Counted from the first letter of the stretch, positions 25,101-33,343 are shown. The stretch is DNA of 38,108 nucleotides from a candidate division WS6 bacterium OLB21 (GCA_001567305.1 JYPD01000027.1:1-38108), one strand, 5' to 3'. Notes: a model not told the origin generated them from the letters alone. A program made the numbers and translations.

Positions 25101-26537
25101 TCCAGTTTTGATGCTACTTTTAATGTATCTGGAGAATCGGCTGTATTAGGGGGTTTCGTCATAGGTTCATTAACACCAAGTTCAAGTTATGGTCAACTTA
25201 CAATTGATAGGTCTTTTGATCAAGGAAATGGTGCCCATATTAGCTTTGTTAATTCTTTCCATACGGGTGATCCTGTGTATTACGACGAAGGAGATCTTTG
25301 GTATAACTCAAATACACAAAACCTCAGGTTTTATGATGGGAACTCAATAATTAATCTAGGTAGCGGAGGTGGAGGTGGTCAATGGGAGGAATCGGGTAGT
25401 GACATCTATTATGACGACGGATATGTCGCTATTGGAACCTCAAGCTTCACAGAGCCATTTACAGCCTTCGGCGGATCCTCTTTTGAAGGTGGAAGCTTAT
25501 ATTGGTATGGTAGCGCACCTTATGAAGGTATGGTTCTGGATTATTGGAATAACAGTATTTCATTAGGTAATTATGTAGGAGATTATGATATCTATCTTCA
25601 AGGTAATGTCTCAATCATTAGTTCAGATTATTTCGATGTTCAATCTCAACAAAGCATTAGTTTTGGAGAGATTATTTATGACAGAGCAGGGGGAACGATT
25701 CAATTTGGAGTAGATTGGACTGCGAATGGCCAACCTTTATCATATTTCCAGAACACGATAACTATTGAGAATACATACGATTACAGCTCAGCAAACTTGA
25801 TGATAGAAAACGGCTTCATCTGCGTTGATGATGGTTCGGCTAGTTGTCCTGCATCTACTCCAGGAACCGTATATGCCCAATTTGCCTACGACGAGTTCGA
25901 TGTTGCTGAAAATATTCTAGCAAGGTTAGACGTTAACCCAGCCGAAATCGTTACCTTTGACCCAAATAAATCAGAGGCGGTAATGAAGTCATCCGAAGCC
26001 TACCAAGAAGGACTACTTGGAGTGATTAGCACCGAACCTGGTGTTCTTGGAGGTATTAAGCTTCAAGCTGTAGACAACTATAAAGTTATGCCCATATCTT
26101 TAGCAGGAAGAGTGCCAGTTAAAGTGAACCTAGAAGGGGGCAAGATAAGGATTGGCGACCCTATCACATCATCAAGCATTCCGGGTGTTGGAATGAAAGC
26201 AACTAGTCCCGGCAGAATAATCGGTTATGCTCTAGATGATTTTAACCAGTCAGAAGGAACGATAGTTGTCTATATCTCAAATAGCTATTACATGCCAAAA
26301 GGATTTTCTCAAGGCAAAAGTGGCTTAGAGGGCGATTCTGCCACATTAAAATCAGGGTCAGACTCAATCACGATTTACAATGCAAATATCAACTCTAAGA
26401 GTCTTATTAATATAACACCAACAAGCTCAACCTCGGGTCAAGTCCTATATGTTGCGTCAAAAGGTGAGGGATTCTTTACAGTCAGAATTGACTCCAGAAT
26501 AAGCAAAGACATTAGCTTTGATTATTTAATAAAGTAG
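22176..26537 (+). CDS. Giant repeat-rich surface fibre protein (1453 residues)
   Basis: Signal peptide (LLIIVLALFVLSLVPKQALAQ). Residues ~30-150 form a domain like those heading CPR fibre proteins (TVEFKNRIVNQNGQAIKDGT, RITSVPWSLRSFAL). Residues ~274-413 are two near-identical 70-residue repeats plus a third partial one (ETDPIWIAARNSSSQTITP, GTIRYTGSDFEGYTGGNW). Residues ~530-800 are Asn/Gly/Thr-rich with short repeats (NNGTVN, NNSGSAN, NTGTVS) suggesting a beta-solenoid. Two Gly-rich hinges each lead into a GQW...IYY...VAIGTSSF module. The end (VAENILARLDVNPAEIVTFD, LAGRVPVKVNLEGGKIRIGD, SSIPGVGMKATSPGRIIGYA) is a domain I associate with CPR surface fibres, with no sorting signal or membrane anchor. 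Likely an adhesin or appendage subunit; last gene before a terminator. Confidence 0.8.
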   Translation: MKTALNNKLLIIVLALFVLSLVPKQALAQNSTRDTVEFKNRIVNQNGQAIKDGTYNMKFILFDNSSGGNELWSEERSVPTRRGNFSVNLGSINPFPKASLANVSDLFLHICLDANGQDNDGGGICATRYEENFRSRKRITSVPWSLRSFALGPVSINDGGTGFPINVTSGNGTIVNFQYQDLTRLSVGTNGLVTMSDGSTNFIFNPAEQRVTLSSGADIFFGTKSIKSTTAGLSGASIVGVNQANFTNISGADVQAVLDSIDDLIGTGGGIQNETDPIWIAARNSSSQTITPNWNFSSPVGLNQGAVFGNNAGTTAGTIRYTGSDFEGYTGGNWVSLTSGSIAETDPIWIAARNSSSQTITPAWTFSAPLDLTQGAVFGNNAGTTAGTIRYTGSDFEGYTGGNWVSLTTAPVSETDPVWVDNRDTNPTTITPEWTFSDTINTADILPTTDATSSLGSQGSRYNQGLFSEFIGIGTTTNYVAGKSLLQLDSSEEIQPTSGDYDLINGRTVYDAQGTTGSEQINLINIRTDIAEGDGSNINRARGVRSTILNNNDGQMNGVFNFSSSVRNEKTVTGSFYSFTGFTENVGTVNGFISNMGSTVVNSGTANNLRGNEIAINNSGSANAVNGAINFLTNTGTVSGGFTSYSSNILNNGTVNTMHGLFSFITNNNEVAGRLSSIYYNLQNNGTYSNVDSGFSSYIFGNNTSGTIPQWYGYTIDQTNAGTALGSIRGLNNVVVNASTGTIADALDTVINIFRNDGNIEGTSSGIKNIVAAGTINNGGIYGIDNNIGSLQILETVPTSVEFVYGLSNRVEGSGAQEIYSNDYISGIYNQLNGDVSAVNRIIGIENEITTTGTANEYYGIWNDVQPLAPSSDIIGMYSTNGISYTYLNYEGTSGDNYSIFGERAYFTSIDIDNSLNRISTSPGPAAVADLYYGDDLLCDVSLPNCGMGGGGGGQWDDDGFDNIYYQSGNVAIGTSSFDATFNVSGESAVLGGFVIGSLTPSSSYGQLTIDRSFDQGNGAHISFVNSFHTGDPVYYDEGDLWYNSNTQNLRFYDGNSIINLGSGGGGGQWEESGSDIYYDDGYVAIGTSSFTEPFTAFGGSSFEGGSLYWYGSAPYEGMVLDYWNNSISLGNYVGDYDIYLQGNVSIISSDYFDVQSQQSISFGEIIYDRAGGTIQFGVDWTANGQPLSYFQNTITIENTYDYSSANLMIENGFICVDDGSASCPASTPGTVYAQFAYDEFDVAENILARLDVNPAEIVTFDPNKSEAVMKSSEAYQEGLLGVISTEPGVLGGIKLQAVDNYKVMPISLAGRVPVKVNLEGGKIRIGDPITSSSIPGVGMKATSPGRIIGYALDDFNQSEGTIVVYISNSYYMPKGFSQGKSGLEGDSATLKSGSDSITIYNANINSKSLINITPTSSTSGQVLYVASKGEGFFTVRIDSRISKDISFDYLIK
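22995..23495 (+). repeat. Tandem 210-bp coding repeats
   Basis: Unit 1 is 22995-23204, unit 2 is 23205-23414, and a diverged partial third begins at 23415 (GAGACAGATCCTGTCTGG). Units 1 and 2 share long identical DNA stretches around 23121-23190 and 23331-23400, not only protein similarity, which points to recent duplication or gene conversion. Copy number could vary between strains. Confidence 0.85.
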
Positions 26538-26599
26538 ACCCAAGAAAAATGAGTAAATAATTTTGGAGTTTATGTGGATAATTATAAATGCGATTTACG

Positions 26600-26630
26600 A
26601 AAGGGATAACTTAAAAAGTTATCCCTTTTA
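26600..26630 (+). terminator. Intrinsic terminator after the surface cluster
   Basis: AAAGGGATAACT (26600-26611) and AGTTATCCCTTT (26617-26628) form a 12-base-pair stem with a small A-rich loop, followed by a short T run. It lies 63 bases after the giant surface gene. The remaining sequence up to 26719 shows no gene or RNA that I can recognise. Confidence 0.75.
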
Positions 26631-26719
26631 GTTTACGCAACAACAAAGTAACAGCTAATTAAGGCGCTCGGATCGTGAAACAGAATAAATTAAGCAATAA
26701 TCGCTATTCTCCTGGCTCT

Positions 26720-26748
26720 TTGCTTGCTAAACTGAAGAAGGGTATGAT
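26720..26748 (+). promoter_or_regulatory. Promoter for the B3/4-TyrRS gene
   Basis: TTGCTT (26720-26725), 17-base spacer, TATGAT (26743-26748), 24 bases before the ATG. Likely drives the following block of overlapping housekeeping genes as well. Confidence 0.5.
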
Positions 26749-26772
26749 TAAATCATTCAGATAGCAATAACC

Positions 26773-28764
26773 ATGAAAACAATTCAATTCTCAATTAAAC
26801 CCGAGTTATTTGAACTATTTAAAAATGCACAGTTTGGTGCAGTTCTTTTATCCGATATTGTGGTAAAAGATGTTAATCATCAAGAACTGCTGCAGAATCT
26901 TCGCAGAAATATCTATTCTAGATTAGCAAATAGCAATAAGAACATATCTGAAACAAAAGAGTATAGACTCTGGGGGCATGTCTTTTCATTACTTGGTTTA
27001 AATATCAAACAACAATTACCATCACATCTGGCTCTTTATAAAAGATTCAAAAACAACCGAGAACTACCAAAAATCAACACACTGGTAGACATCTATAACC
27101 ATATATCGCTACTTAGACAGATACCTTTAGGTGGTCATAATGTAGAAGGCATTGACTCAATAAGTATAGATTCGACAAATGGTTCAGAAGTATACATCTC
27201 TAAAGGCAAGAACGAATTAGTCGAAGCAAATCGATGGGCCTATATGGACAACCATAATCGTGTTCTAACAAAAGATCTTGTTTGGAGACAGAGCGATGTA
27301 TCATTAATTGGTGAGGAAACAAAAAGCATTTTCATACCTATTGACGATATTACTGCGTCATTCTCTAACCACCAATTAGCAAATATAGTCAACGAAATTG
27401 TCGATGTACTTTCAAACTTCTATAACTTCAAATGGAGCTATGGAATAATAAACAAGTATAATCAAAAGATACTATTAACAACGGCGAATACCGAAATTAT
27501 TAGCAAGCCCAACAATCTATTGCTACCTACACCCGAAATCAATACATCTAACTCAGCAATAAGCTCTTTTCTTGATCACAAAATTGACGAAGTATACCCA
27601 AGTAAAGAAAGTTTAATAGAAGCACTAAAATCTGGTCGCAGACTAAGTTTTTACATCGGAGCAGACGCAACTGCGCCAAGACTACATCTTGGCCACTTAA
27701 TTCCAGTGTTAAAACTTAAAGAGCTACAGGAAATGGGGCATAGACTGGTGTTTCTGATTGGGGACTTTACAGCAAGAATTGGCGACCCCACAGATAAATC
27801 TGCTGCAAGAGTTATGCTAACGGAAGAAGAAGTAAACCGTAATGCAAAAAACTTTCTGGAGCAAATCAAAAAATATATCGACTTTGACAGCTCATCAAAC
27901 CCAGCAGAAGTAGTCTTTAACTCAACATGGAACGATCAACTCTCGATGAGTGATGTCATCGATTTGAGCTCTAATTTCACAGTGCAACAAATGTTGGAAA
28001 GGGATATGTTTGCCAAAAGAATAAAAGAAAACAAACCTATTTATCTTCATGAATTCCTTTACCCACTTCTACAAGGTTATGACTCGGTATACATGGGCGT
28101 AGATGGGGAGTTTGGTGGTAGAGACCAAACATTTAATATGCTTGCAGGTAGGACTCTCGCGAAAAATATCGCTGGCATAGATAAATTTGTTGTTACAACT
28201 CACTTTCTATTGTCGGCAGATGGAGTCAATAAGATGAGTAAAAGCATAGGAAACTGTATATTTATCGACGACTCACCTCAAGACAAGTACGGAAAGGTAA
28301 TGTCCATCCCTGACGAGCTTATTATGCATTATTATCAATTAGCTACTCAGTTTGATAACGAGAGACTAATTCTTATCGAAGACGAACTGGAGAGGGGGCA
28401 ACCTATGGATATTAAGAAGAAACTCGCATTTGAAGTTGTTAGACTCAACGACGGAGAATCTTCTGCAAAAGAAGCGCAAAATTACTTCGAGCAAACTGTA
28501 CAATTAGGAAATAGACCGAACGATGCAAGAGAAGTGTCAAAATCGGAATTAAGACTGATTACCGGAAAAGACACAATTCAAGTAAAAGAATTATTAATAT
28601 TAACAAAACTATGCTCAAGCAATTCAGAAGCAAAACGGCTCTGTAAATCTGGGGCAGTCGAAGTGAACGAGATAAAAGCAACAAATCCAGAACAAGAGTA
28701 TTCTTTAGCCGAAATTGATACAATCAAGGCAGGAAAACGAAATTGGATTATTTTAGTAAATTAA
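26773..28764 (+). CDS. tyrS: Tyrosyl-tRNA synthetase with an N-terminal B3/4 editing-type domain
   Basis: 663 residues, about 240 more than usual TyrRS. Residues ~60-195 carry the B3/4 signature of stand-alone COG3382-type proteins and PheRS beta: ELPKINTLVDIYNHISL, IPLGGHNVEGIDSI and VWRQSDVSLIGEETKSIFI. Residues ~270-560 are a class Ic synthetase with YIGADATAPRLHLGHL (HIGH at 305-308), FLIGDFTARIGDPT, YMGVDGEFGGRDQ and NKMSKSIGN. Residues ~600-660 are an S4 RNA-binding domain (IQVKELLILTKLCSSNSEAK). No Met lies between residue 158 and ~321, so the TyrRS part has no ATG of its own. B3/4 domains in PheRS hydrolyse Tyr-tRNA(Phe); fused to TyrRS, the domain may edit a mischarged tRNA, but the substrate is unknown. 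The genome's PheT keeps its own B3/4. Confidence 0.93.
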   Translation: MKTIQFSIKPELFELFKNAQFGAVLLSDIVVKDVNHQELLQNLRRNIYSRLANSNKNISETKEYRLWGHVFSLLGLNIKQQLPSHLALYKRFKNNRELPKINTLVDIYNHISLLRQIPLGGHNVEGIDSISIDSTNGSEVYISKGKNELVEANRWAYMDNHNRVLTKDLVWRQSDVSLIGEETKSIFIPIDDITASFSNHQLANIVNEIVDVLSNFYNFKWSYGIINKYNQKILLTTANTEIISKPNNLLLPTPEINTSNSAISSFLDHKIDEVYPSKESLIEALKSGRRLSFYIGADATAPRLHLGHLIPVLKLKELQEMGHRLVFLIGDFTARIGDPTDKSAARVMLTEEEVNRNAKNFLEQIKKYIDFDSSSNPAEVVFNSTWNDQLSMSDVIDLSSNFTVQQMLERDMFAKRIKENKPIYLHEFLYPLLQGYDSVYMGVDGEFGGRDQTFNMLAGRTLAKNIAGIDKFVVTTHFLLSADGVNKMSKSIGNCIFIDDSPQDKYGKVMSIPDELIMHYYQLATQFDNERLILIEDELERGQPMDIKKKLAFEVVRLNDGESSAKEAQNYFEQTVQLGNRPNDAREVSKSELRLITGKDTIQVKELLILTKLCSSNSEAKRLCKSGAVEVNEIKATNPEQEYSLAEIDTIKAGKRNWIILVN

Positions 28765-28774
28765 TTAATACAAA

Positions 28775-28888
28775 ATGACAATCACAAAGTTACTTAAAAG
28801 ATTCAGTAAACCGCTCAAATGGGCAATAGTGATAGCAGCAATTGCTGCTCTTTTAATTGTTCCAATATTTTCAGCCTTGTTTATTTAG
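28775..28888 (+). CDS. Small single-pass membrane protein (37 residues)
   Basis: Starts MTITKLLKRFSKPLKWAIVI and continues as a hydrophobic helix (AAIAALLIVPIFSALFI) to TAG. A basic N-terminus followed by one ~20-residue hydrophobic stretch gives a clear membrane-insertion layout. It fits exactly between the TyrRS stop (28764) and the inner recG start (28893). Function unknown. Confidence 0.5.
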   Translation: MTITKLLKRFSKPLKWAIVIAAIAALLIVPIFSALFI

Positions 28889-28892
28889 TTCA

Positions 28893-30842
28893 TTGCTGTT
28901 AAATAGCCCAATAACAAACATTCCCTATATCGGAGAGAAGAACGCAATTAAACTCTCAAAATTGGGAATATTTACAGTAAAAGATCTTCTGAACTATCCA
29001 CCAACAAGATACTTCGACTCAACCGAAGTGATTCCTTTAAGAAATACAGGATTGTTTCAATCCTACCTAACAACAGTTGGCGTGGTTCATAAACTGCGTT
29101 CAATAAAACTAAAAGGGAAAAGAACGATTCAAAAAGGTTATTTAATCGACGATTACGGTGATAAAGCTGATATCACCTGGTTTAACCAACCCTACTTAAC
29201 TAAAATATTTGATGAGAATCTAAAGGTCTATATTTCTGGAAAAATAACTACGAGCTCAACAGGGAAAATCTCATTTCTAAACCCACAATTTGAGCCGGTT
29301 AAACCCGAGCAAGTGAGTCTTGGCAGAATATCTCCGATCTATCCACTAACCGATGGAATTAACCAGAACTGGCTAAGAAAAAGGATTAAATACATAATTG
29401 ATAATATCAACCAAATAGAAGATTTATTCGATGATTTAAGCACTAGAATTCGTAACAAATACGAATTATTAGATTTAAAGGATGCATACAAAAGCATTCA
29501 TTTCCCGACTAGTTTTGCTGAAGCAAAGAAAGGTAGAGATCGATTAGGCTTTGATGAATTATTTGCAATATACAGCAGGATCATAAGGGCTAAGAATAAG
29601 CGTAAGAAAAACCTAGGCTTCTCAAAAACAATTGATGCCTTTGCGGTGAGGAAATTGATTGAAAGTTTACCAATCAATCTTACAACAAGCCAAATCAAAA
29701 GTTACAAAGAAGTTTTACGGGATTTAAGCTCTGAGCAACAGATGCGCAGGCTAATCCAAGGAGATGTTGGCAGCGGAAAAACAATAATTGCAGTTATATC
29801 TGCCTACGCAACTCTGACGGCTGGGCAATCTGTTATAGTACTTGCACCTACAACAATTCTAGCAACCCAGCTTTACGACAATTTTCGTAAATATTTACCA
29901 ACAAATATTAAATTTGACCTCATTACTTCGGATACTGTCAAAAAGGATAAAGAATCGAAAGCAGACCTAATTATCGGAACACACGCACTTTTCTCTATTA
30001 AACGAAAGAGTAAAAGTAAACTAGGGTTGGTAATAATCGACGAACAGCATAAGTTTGGGGTTGAACAACGCACAAAACTGTTAAAACTCTGGAAAGATGA
30101 CAGCAAAATCGACATTCTTCAAATGACGGCCACTCCAATACCTAGAACAATTGCCCAGGTTCTCTTTGCAGATATTGATATCAGTAGATTAGAGAAAAGA
30201 ACAACTGTTAATAACATTGAGACTTTTGTTGTGCCAGAGTACAAGAGAGAGAGCTTCCTCGATTGGTTGCGAATCAAACTGCTAGAAGGGAACAAGGCTT
30301 TCTGGGTATTTCCCAGGGTAGAATCCGAGGATGATACAGGTCTTAAACATGCTTATAATAAACTACAAGAATCCTTAAAGGAATTTAGTCCAAGCCTTCT
30401 TTATGGAAAGATAAAAGAACAGGAAAAGAATAAAATCATCAATGAATTTCGCTTAAATAAGAGTAAAATATTGTTTAGTACAACTGTAATTGAAGTTGGG
30501 ATAGATATTCCTGATGCATCAATAATAATTATTGAAGAAGCAAACATGTTCGGACTAGCTCAGTTGCATCAGTTAAGAGGTAGGGTCGGAAGGGCTGGAC
30601 AAGCCTCGTGGTGTCTGCTATTTACAACAAAGAACGACGACGAAAGACTGAAAAGGTTCAGTATCTTAAATGATGGTAACGATATAGCCGACTATGATCT
30701 AGAATATAGAGGACCGGGAGAAGTCTATGGAACAATGCAATCGGGTCTTCCGAATCTGAAGTTTGCAAAATTTAGTAACAACAAACTTATGCAGCAAGTT
30801 AAAGAGGCGGTAGAGATTAATAATTCAGAGCTAGATCAATGA
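28893..30842 (+). CDS. recG: ATP-dependent DNA helicase RecG
   Basis: About 649 residues. RecG remodels stalled forks and branched DNA. The N-terminal wedge (ITNIPYIGEKNAIKLSKLGI, LLNYPPTRYFD, then an OB-fold) is followed by the helicase core: GDVGSGKT (Walker A), VIIDEQHKFGVEQR (motif II, DEQH), MTATPIPRT (motif III), TTVIEVGIDIPDA, and QLRGRVGRAGQASW (motif VI). The frame is open from TTG 28857, but that region overlaps the small membrane protein. TTG 28893, five bases after its stop, is the start I prefer; no ATG lies near. The stop overlaps the uppP ATG by 4 bases. Confidence 0.95.
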   Translation: MLLNSPITNIPYIGEKNAIKLSKLGIFTVKDLLNYPPTRYFDSTEVIPLRNTGLFQSYLTTVGVVHKLRSIKLKGKRTIQKGYLIDDYGDKADITWFNQPYLTKIFDENLKVYISGKITTSSTGKISFLNPQFEPVKPEQVSLGRISPIYPLTDGINQNWLRKRIKYIIDNINQIEDLFDDLSTRIRNKYELLDLKDAYKSIHFPTSFAEAKKGRDRLGFDELFAIYSRIIRAKNKRKKNLGFSKTIDAFAVRKLIESLPINLTTSQIKSYKEVLRDLSSEQQMRRLIQGDVGSGKTIIAVISAYATLTAGQSVIVLAPTTILATQLYDNFRKYLPTNIKFDLITSDTVKKDKESKADLIIGTHALFSIKRKSKSKLGLVIIDEQHKFGVEQRTKLLKLWKDDSKIDILQMTATPIPRTIAQVLFADIDISRLEKRTTVNNIETFVVPEYKRESFLDWLRIKLLEGNKAFWVFPRVESEDDTGLKHAYNKLQESLKEFSPSLLYGKIKEQEKNKIINEFRLNKSKILFSTTVIEVGIDIPDASIIIIEEANMFGLAQLHQLRGRVGRAGQASWCLLFTTKNDDERLKRFSILNDGNDIADYDLEYRGPGEVYGTMQSGLPNLKFAKFSNNKLMQQVKEAVEINNSELDQ

Positions 30843-31639
30843 CAATATTACAATCAATAGTACTTGGAATAGTCCAAGGCATAACTGAGTTTTTACCAAT
30901 ATCAAGTTCAGCGCACTTAGTTATAGTGCCAAGCATCTTTGGCTGGGAACAACAATCAATTCTTTTCGACATAATAATTCATTTAGCAACACTAACCGCC
31001 ATAATATATTTCTACCGCAAAAAATTATTAAACCTGGGCACCACTATACTTTCCATAGAGCCGAACTCTAGCACAAAAGCACGAAGAATCCTACTAAACA
31101 TTTCACTTACTACAATCCCTTTAGTCCTTTCCGCAGTCGTTTTCAAGAGTGCTATCGATAACTGGGCTGAGAGCATCTACTTGATTTCTTTTGCACTCAT
31201 TGTAATTGGTATGTTCCTAGTTAACGATAAACTCTTTTTTAAAGATACGCTAGAAATCAGCCAGCTTACCAAGAAGAGTGCTTTTCTTATTGGTTTGGCC
31301 CAGGCTTTTGCTCTTCTTAGAGGTGTATCAAGATCAGGGGCTACAATACTTGCTGGAGGACTTATGGGACTTTCAAAAAAGGAAGCCATTGATTACGCCT
31401 TTTTAGCATCAATACCTGCAATTCTAGCTAGCTTCTTTTACCTTCTGATTCAACTCACAAACTCGAACACATTTATCGAGAATCCATTAAGTCTTATAGC
31501 CGGATTTATTTCTGCACTCATAAGTAGTTATCTGGCAATAAGCTTTCTATTAAAATTTATCCAAAGACACGACTTCAAGCTTTTCGGTTACTATAGAATC
31601 GTTTTGGGAATATTCTTAATTATATCGATATCATTATGA
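30839..31639 (+). CDS. uppP: Undecaprenyl-diphosphate phosphatase
   Basis: 266 residues, an integral membrane protein of the BacA/UppP family, which recycles undecaprenyl pyrophosphate to the monophosphate carrier for peptidoglycan and glycan export. Signatures: GIVQGITEFLPISSSAHLVI near the N-terminus and LRGVSRSGATILAGGLMGLS in the middle, containing the catalytic Glu and Ser/Arg residues, plus ~7-8 hydrophobic helices. Overlaps recG and the next gene by 4 bases each. It supplies the lipid carrier used by the penicillin-binding protein pathway. Confidence 0.97.
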   Translation: MTILQSIVLGIVQGITEFLPISSSAHLVIVPSIFGWEQQSILFDIIIHLATLTAIIYFYRKKLLNLGTTILSIEPNSSTKARRILLNISLTTIPLVLSAVVFKSAIDNWAESIYLISFALIVIGMFLVNDKLFFKDTLEISQLTKKSAFLIGLAQAFALLRGVSRSGATILAGGLMGLSKKEAIDYAFLASIPAILASFFYLLIQLTNSNTFIENPLSLIAGFISALISSYLAISFLLKFIQRHDFKLFGYYRIVLGIFLIISISL

Positions 31640-32107
31640 GCAAAAAGCATAATATTATTGCAATCTTGGAGGATATTCGTTCTGCACATAATGTTGGAGC
31701 AATGTTTAGAACATCAGAAGGAGCAGGAATCTCCGAACTTATCCTTACCGGAATCACACCATATCCACCACATAACCGAATTCCCAAAACAGCACTTGGT
31801 TCAATTGAAAATGTTAACTGGAAACATAATCCCGATAAACAATCCGTTTATGAAGATCTGAAGCTAAAAAATATTCCACTGGTTGTTATCGAGATCAACA
31901 ACAAATCTAAACCCTACACAGAGTATAGTTTCACTGAGCCTATCGCTGTTGTCTTCGGTAACGAGATACAAGGAGTCTCAGAATTAGCCACAAGTTATGC
32001 AGATGCAACTCTTCATGTACCAATGTTTGGAAAAAAAAGAATCACTAAATGTGGCAACAGTTTTTGGTATAATCGTCTACGAGATCATAAGACAATATCA
32101 TGCTTAG
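31636..32107 (+). CDS. SpoU/TrmH-family RNA 2'-O-methyltransferase, A-run frameshift
   Basis: About 156 residues after correction. SPOUT-fold enzyme using S-adenosylmethionine on a ribose in tRNA or rRNA. Motif 1 is DIRSAHNVGAMFRT and motif 2 is VVFGNEIQGVS. After VPMFGKK the written frame becomes unrelated (ITKCGNSFWYNRLRD) and runs to 32172. Removing one A from the eight-A run 32031-32038 restores motif 3, ESLNVATVFGIIVYEIIRQY, ending at TAG 32105-32107. That end overlaps the rsmD start by 8 bases, a normal geometry here, which supports the correction. As written, the SAM-binding knot would be destroyed. Confidence 0.88.
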
Positions 32108-32645
32108 AATCATTTCCGGAAAAGAAAAGGGTAGAAAACTTTTGTCACCAATTCGCTCTAGTAGACCTTTAACGGATAGAATAAAAACAGTTATCTTTGA
32201 TCTAATCAAAGATTATATTCCCAAAGCAGAAGTATTAGATATTTTTGCGGGCAGCGGTTCCTTTGGTTTTGAAAGTTTGAGTAGGGGAGCTGATTCCGCA
32301 ACATTTGTAGATGCATCGTCAGAGAGTATAACGATACTTCATAAAAACAAAAAGTTTTTCGCTGACTACAATGTCAATATACACAGGTCTTTGTCCGAAT
32401 TATTCCTTAAAAAATGTCCGAATAAATATGACCTGATTTTTCTTGATCCTCCTTTTCCAATGGAACAAAGCGAGGTATTAACTAATGTTAACTTAACAAT
32501 AAGGCTTCTAAAAGAAGATGGTGTAATCATCATCCGCCTTCCTGTTGAAAAAAAGCTTCCACAGTCATTAACTCTGAATAGTCAGAAAGCGACAAAAGTA
32601 TACGAAACCATCCTTGGTAAGAGTCGAGTTTGCTTTTTTAAGTAG
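32100..32645 (+). CDS. rsmD: 16S rRNA (guanine966-N2)-methyltransferase
   Basis: 181 residues, normal RsmD length. It starts MLRIISGKEKGRKLLSP, with the SAM-binding motif VLDIFAGSGSFGFESLSRGA and the catalytic DPPF in LIFLDPPFPMEQ. Acts on 16S rRNA during 30S assembly. Uncharacterised relatives share these motifs, so the exact target is inferred. Overlaps the corrected SpoU gene and precedes the rpmF promoter. Confidence 0.93.
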   Translation: MLRIISGKEKGRKLLSPIRSSRPLTDRIKTVIFDLIKDYIPKAEVLDIFAGSGSFGFESLSRGADSATFVDASSESITILHKNKKFFADYNVNIHRSLSELFLKKCPNKYDLIFLDPPFPMEQSEVLTNVNLTIRLLKEDGVIIIRLPVEKKLPQSLTLNSQKATKVYETILGKSRVCFFK

Positions 32646-32654
32646 TTGGCATCT

Positions 32655-32682
32655 TTGATACGAGCAACATTTGTGATAGAAT
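32655..32682 (+). promoter_or_regulatory. Promoter for rpmF-nusB-rnc
   Basis: TTGATA (32655-32660), 16-base spacer, TAGAAT (32677-32682). The 31-base leader up to the ATG closely resembles the rpsP leader: after the -10 both read CARTCCGTTA and further on TTGTATTAT. Confidence 0.55.
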
Positions 32683-32713
32683 CAATCCGTTAAATATTGT
32701 ATTATTTATTGAA

Positions 32714-32890
32714 ATGGGAGCACTTCCAAAAAGAAAAATTTCGAAGCAGCGTAAGAACCAGAGAAGATCTCACGATAAGCTTGATTCCCCAACACTAGGG
32801 CAATGTCCAGAGTGTAAAGCCAAAACAAGAGCTCATCATGTTTGCATGAGCTGTGGAATGTATAAAGGGGTTCAGGTTGTAAAGGTTTAA
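32714..32890 (+). CDS. rpmF: 50S ribosomal protein L32
   Basis: 58 residues starting MGALPKRKISKQRKNQRRSH, with the basic L32 N-terminus and a four-Cys zinc ribbon (CPECKAKTRAHHVCMSC). Normal length for bacterial L32. Ends 3 bases before nusB. The zinc ribbon is intact, so this is a zinc-dependent (C+) form. Confidence 0.95.
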   Translation: MGALPKRKISKQRKNQRRSHDKLDSPTLGQCPECKAKTRAHHVCMSCGMYKGVQVVKV

Positions 32891-32893
32891 TTC

Positions 32894-33343
32894 ATGGCTT
32901 CATCTGACCCGCGCCATAATGCTCGTGTCGTAGCTTTACAAAAACTCTTCAATGAGTCTTTTTTCGATGTTAGCCTTGTTAACTCAAAGAGCACCTCTTT
33001 TGATGACTCAAGCCTAAACTCAATCAACGAGATACCAGACGAAGAAGTCGATTATAAACTTTTAGAAAGTATTTACTCTGGTGTTTCTAGAAACCTTACA
33101 GAAATTGACTCAATAATTTCAAAGCTTGCGCCACAATGGCCGATTGATCATATCGCCAAGACAGACTTACAAATTCTTCGAATTGCAATATACGAAGGAT
33201 TTATTGCTAAACTAACTCCAGAGAAAGTTGCAGTAGACGAAGCAATAGAGCTGGCTAAAGAATTTTCCAATGAAAAAAGTCGTATGTTCATTAATGGTGC
33301 CCTCGGTAACTTAATTGTTAATAAAAGTGATTTTGGGTTCTGA
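32894..33343 (+). CDS. nusB: Transcription antitermination factor NusB
   Basis: 149 residues, all-helical NusB family: RHNARVVALQKLFNESFFD at the start, DYKLLESIYSGVSRNLTEID, LAPQWPIDHIAKTDLQILRIAIYE and the C-terminal VAVDEAIELAKEFSNEKSRMF. It binds boxA RNA with S10 in rRNA antitermination. An acidic Ser-rich insert of ~20 residues (NSKSTSFDDSSLNSINEIPD) replaces the loop after helix 1. The 3' end overlaps the rnc start. Confidence 0.95.
   Translation: MASSDPRHNARVVALQKLFNESFFDVSLVNSKSTSFDDSSLNSINEIPDEEVDYKLLESIYSGVSRNLTEIDSIISKLAPQWPIDHIAKTDLQILRIAIYEGFIAKLTPEKVAVDEAIELAKEFSNEKSRMFINGALGNLIVNKSDFGF

Noticed and set aside
22176-26537. Peptidase S74-type intramolecular chaperone at the end of the fibre protein
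   Set aside because: The C-terminal region has a different, CPR-typical sequence, and I cannot see the Ser/Lys catalytic pair.
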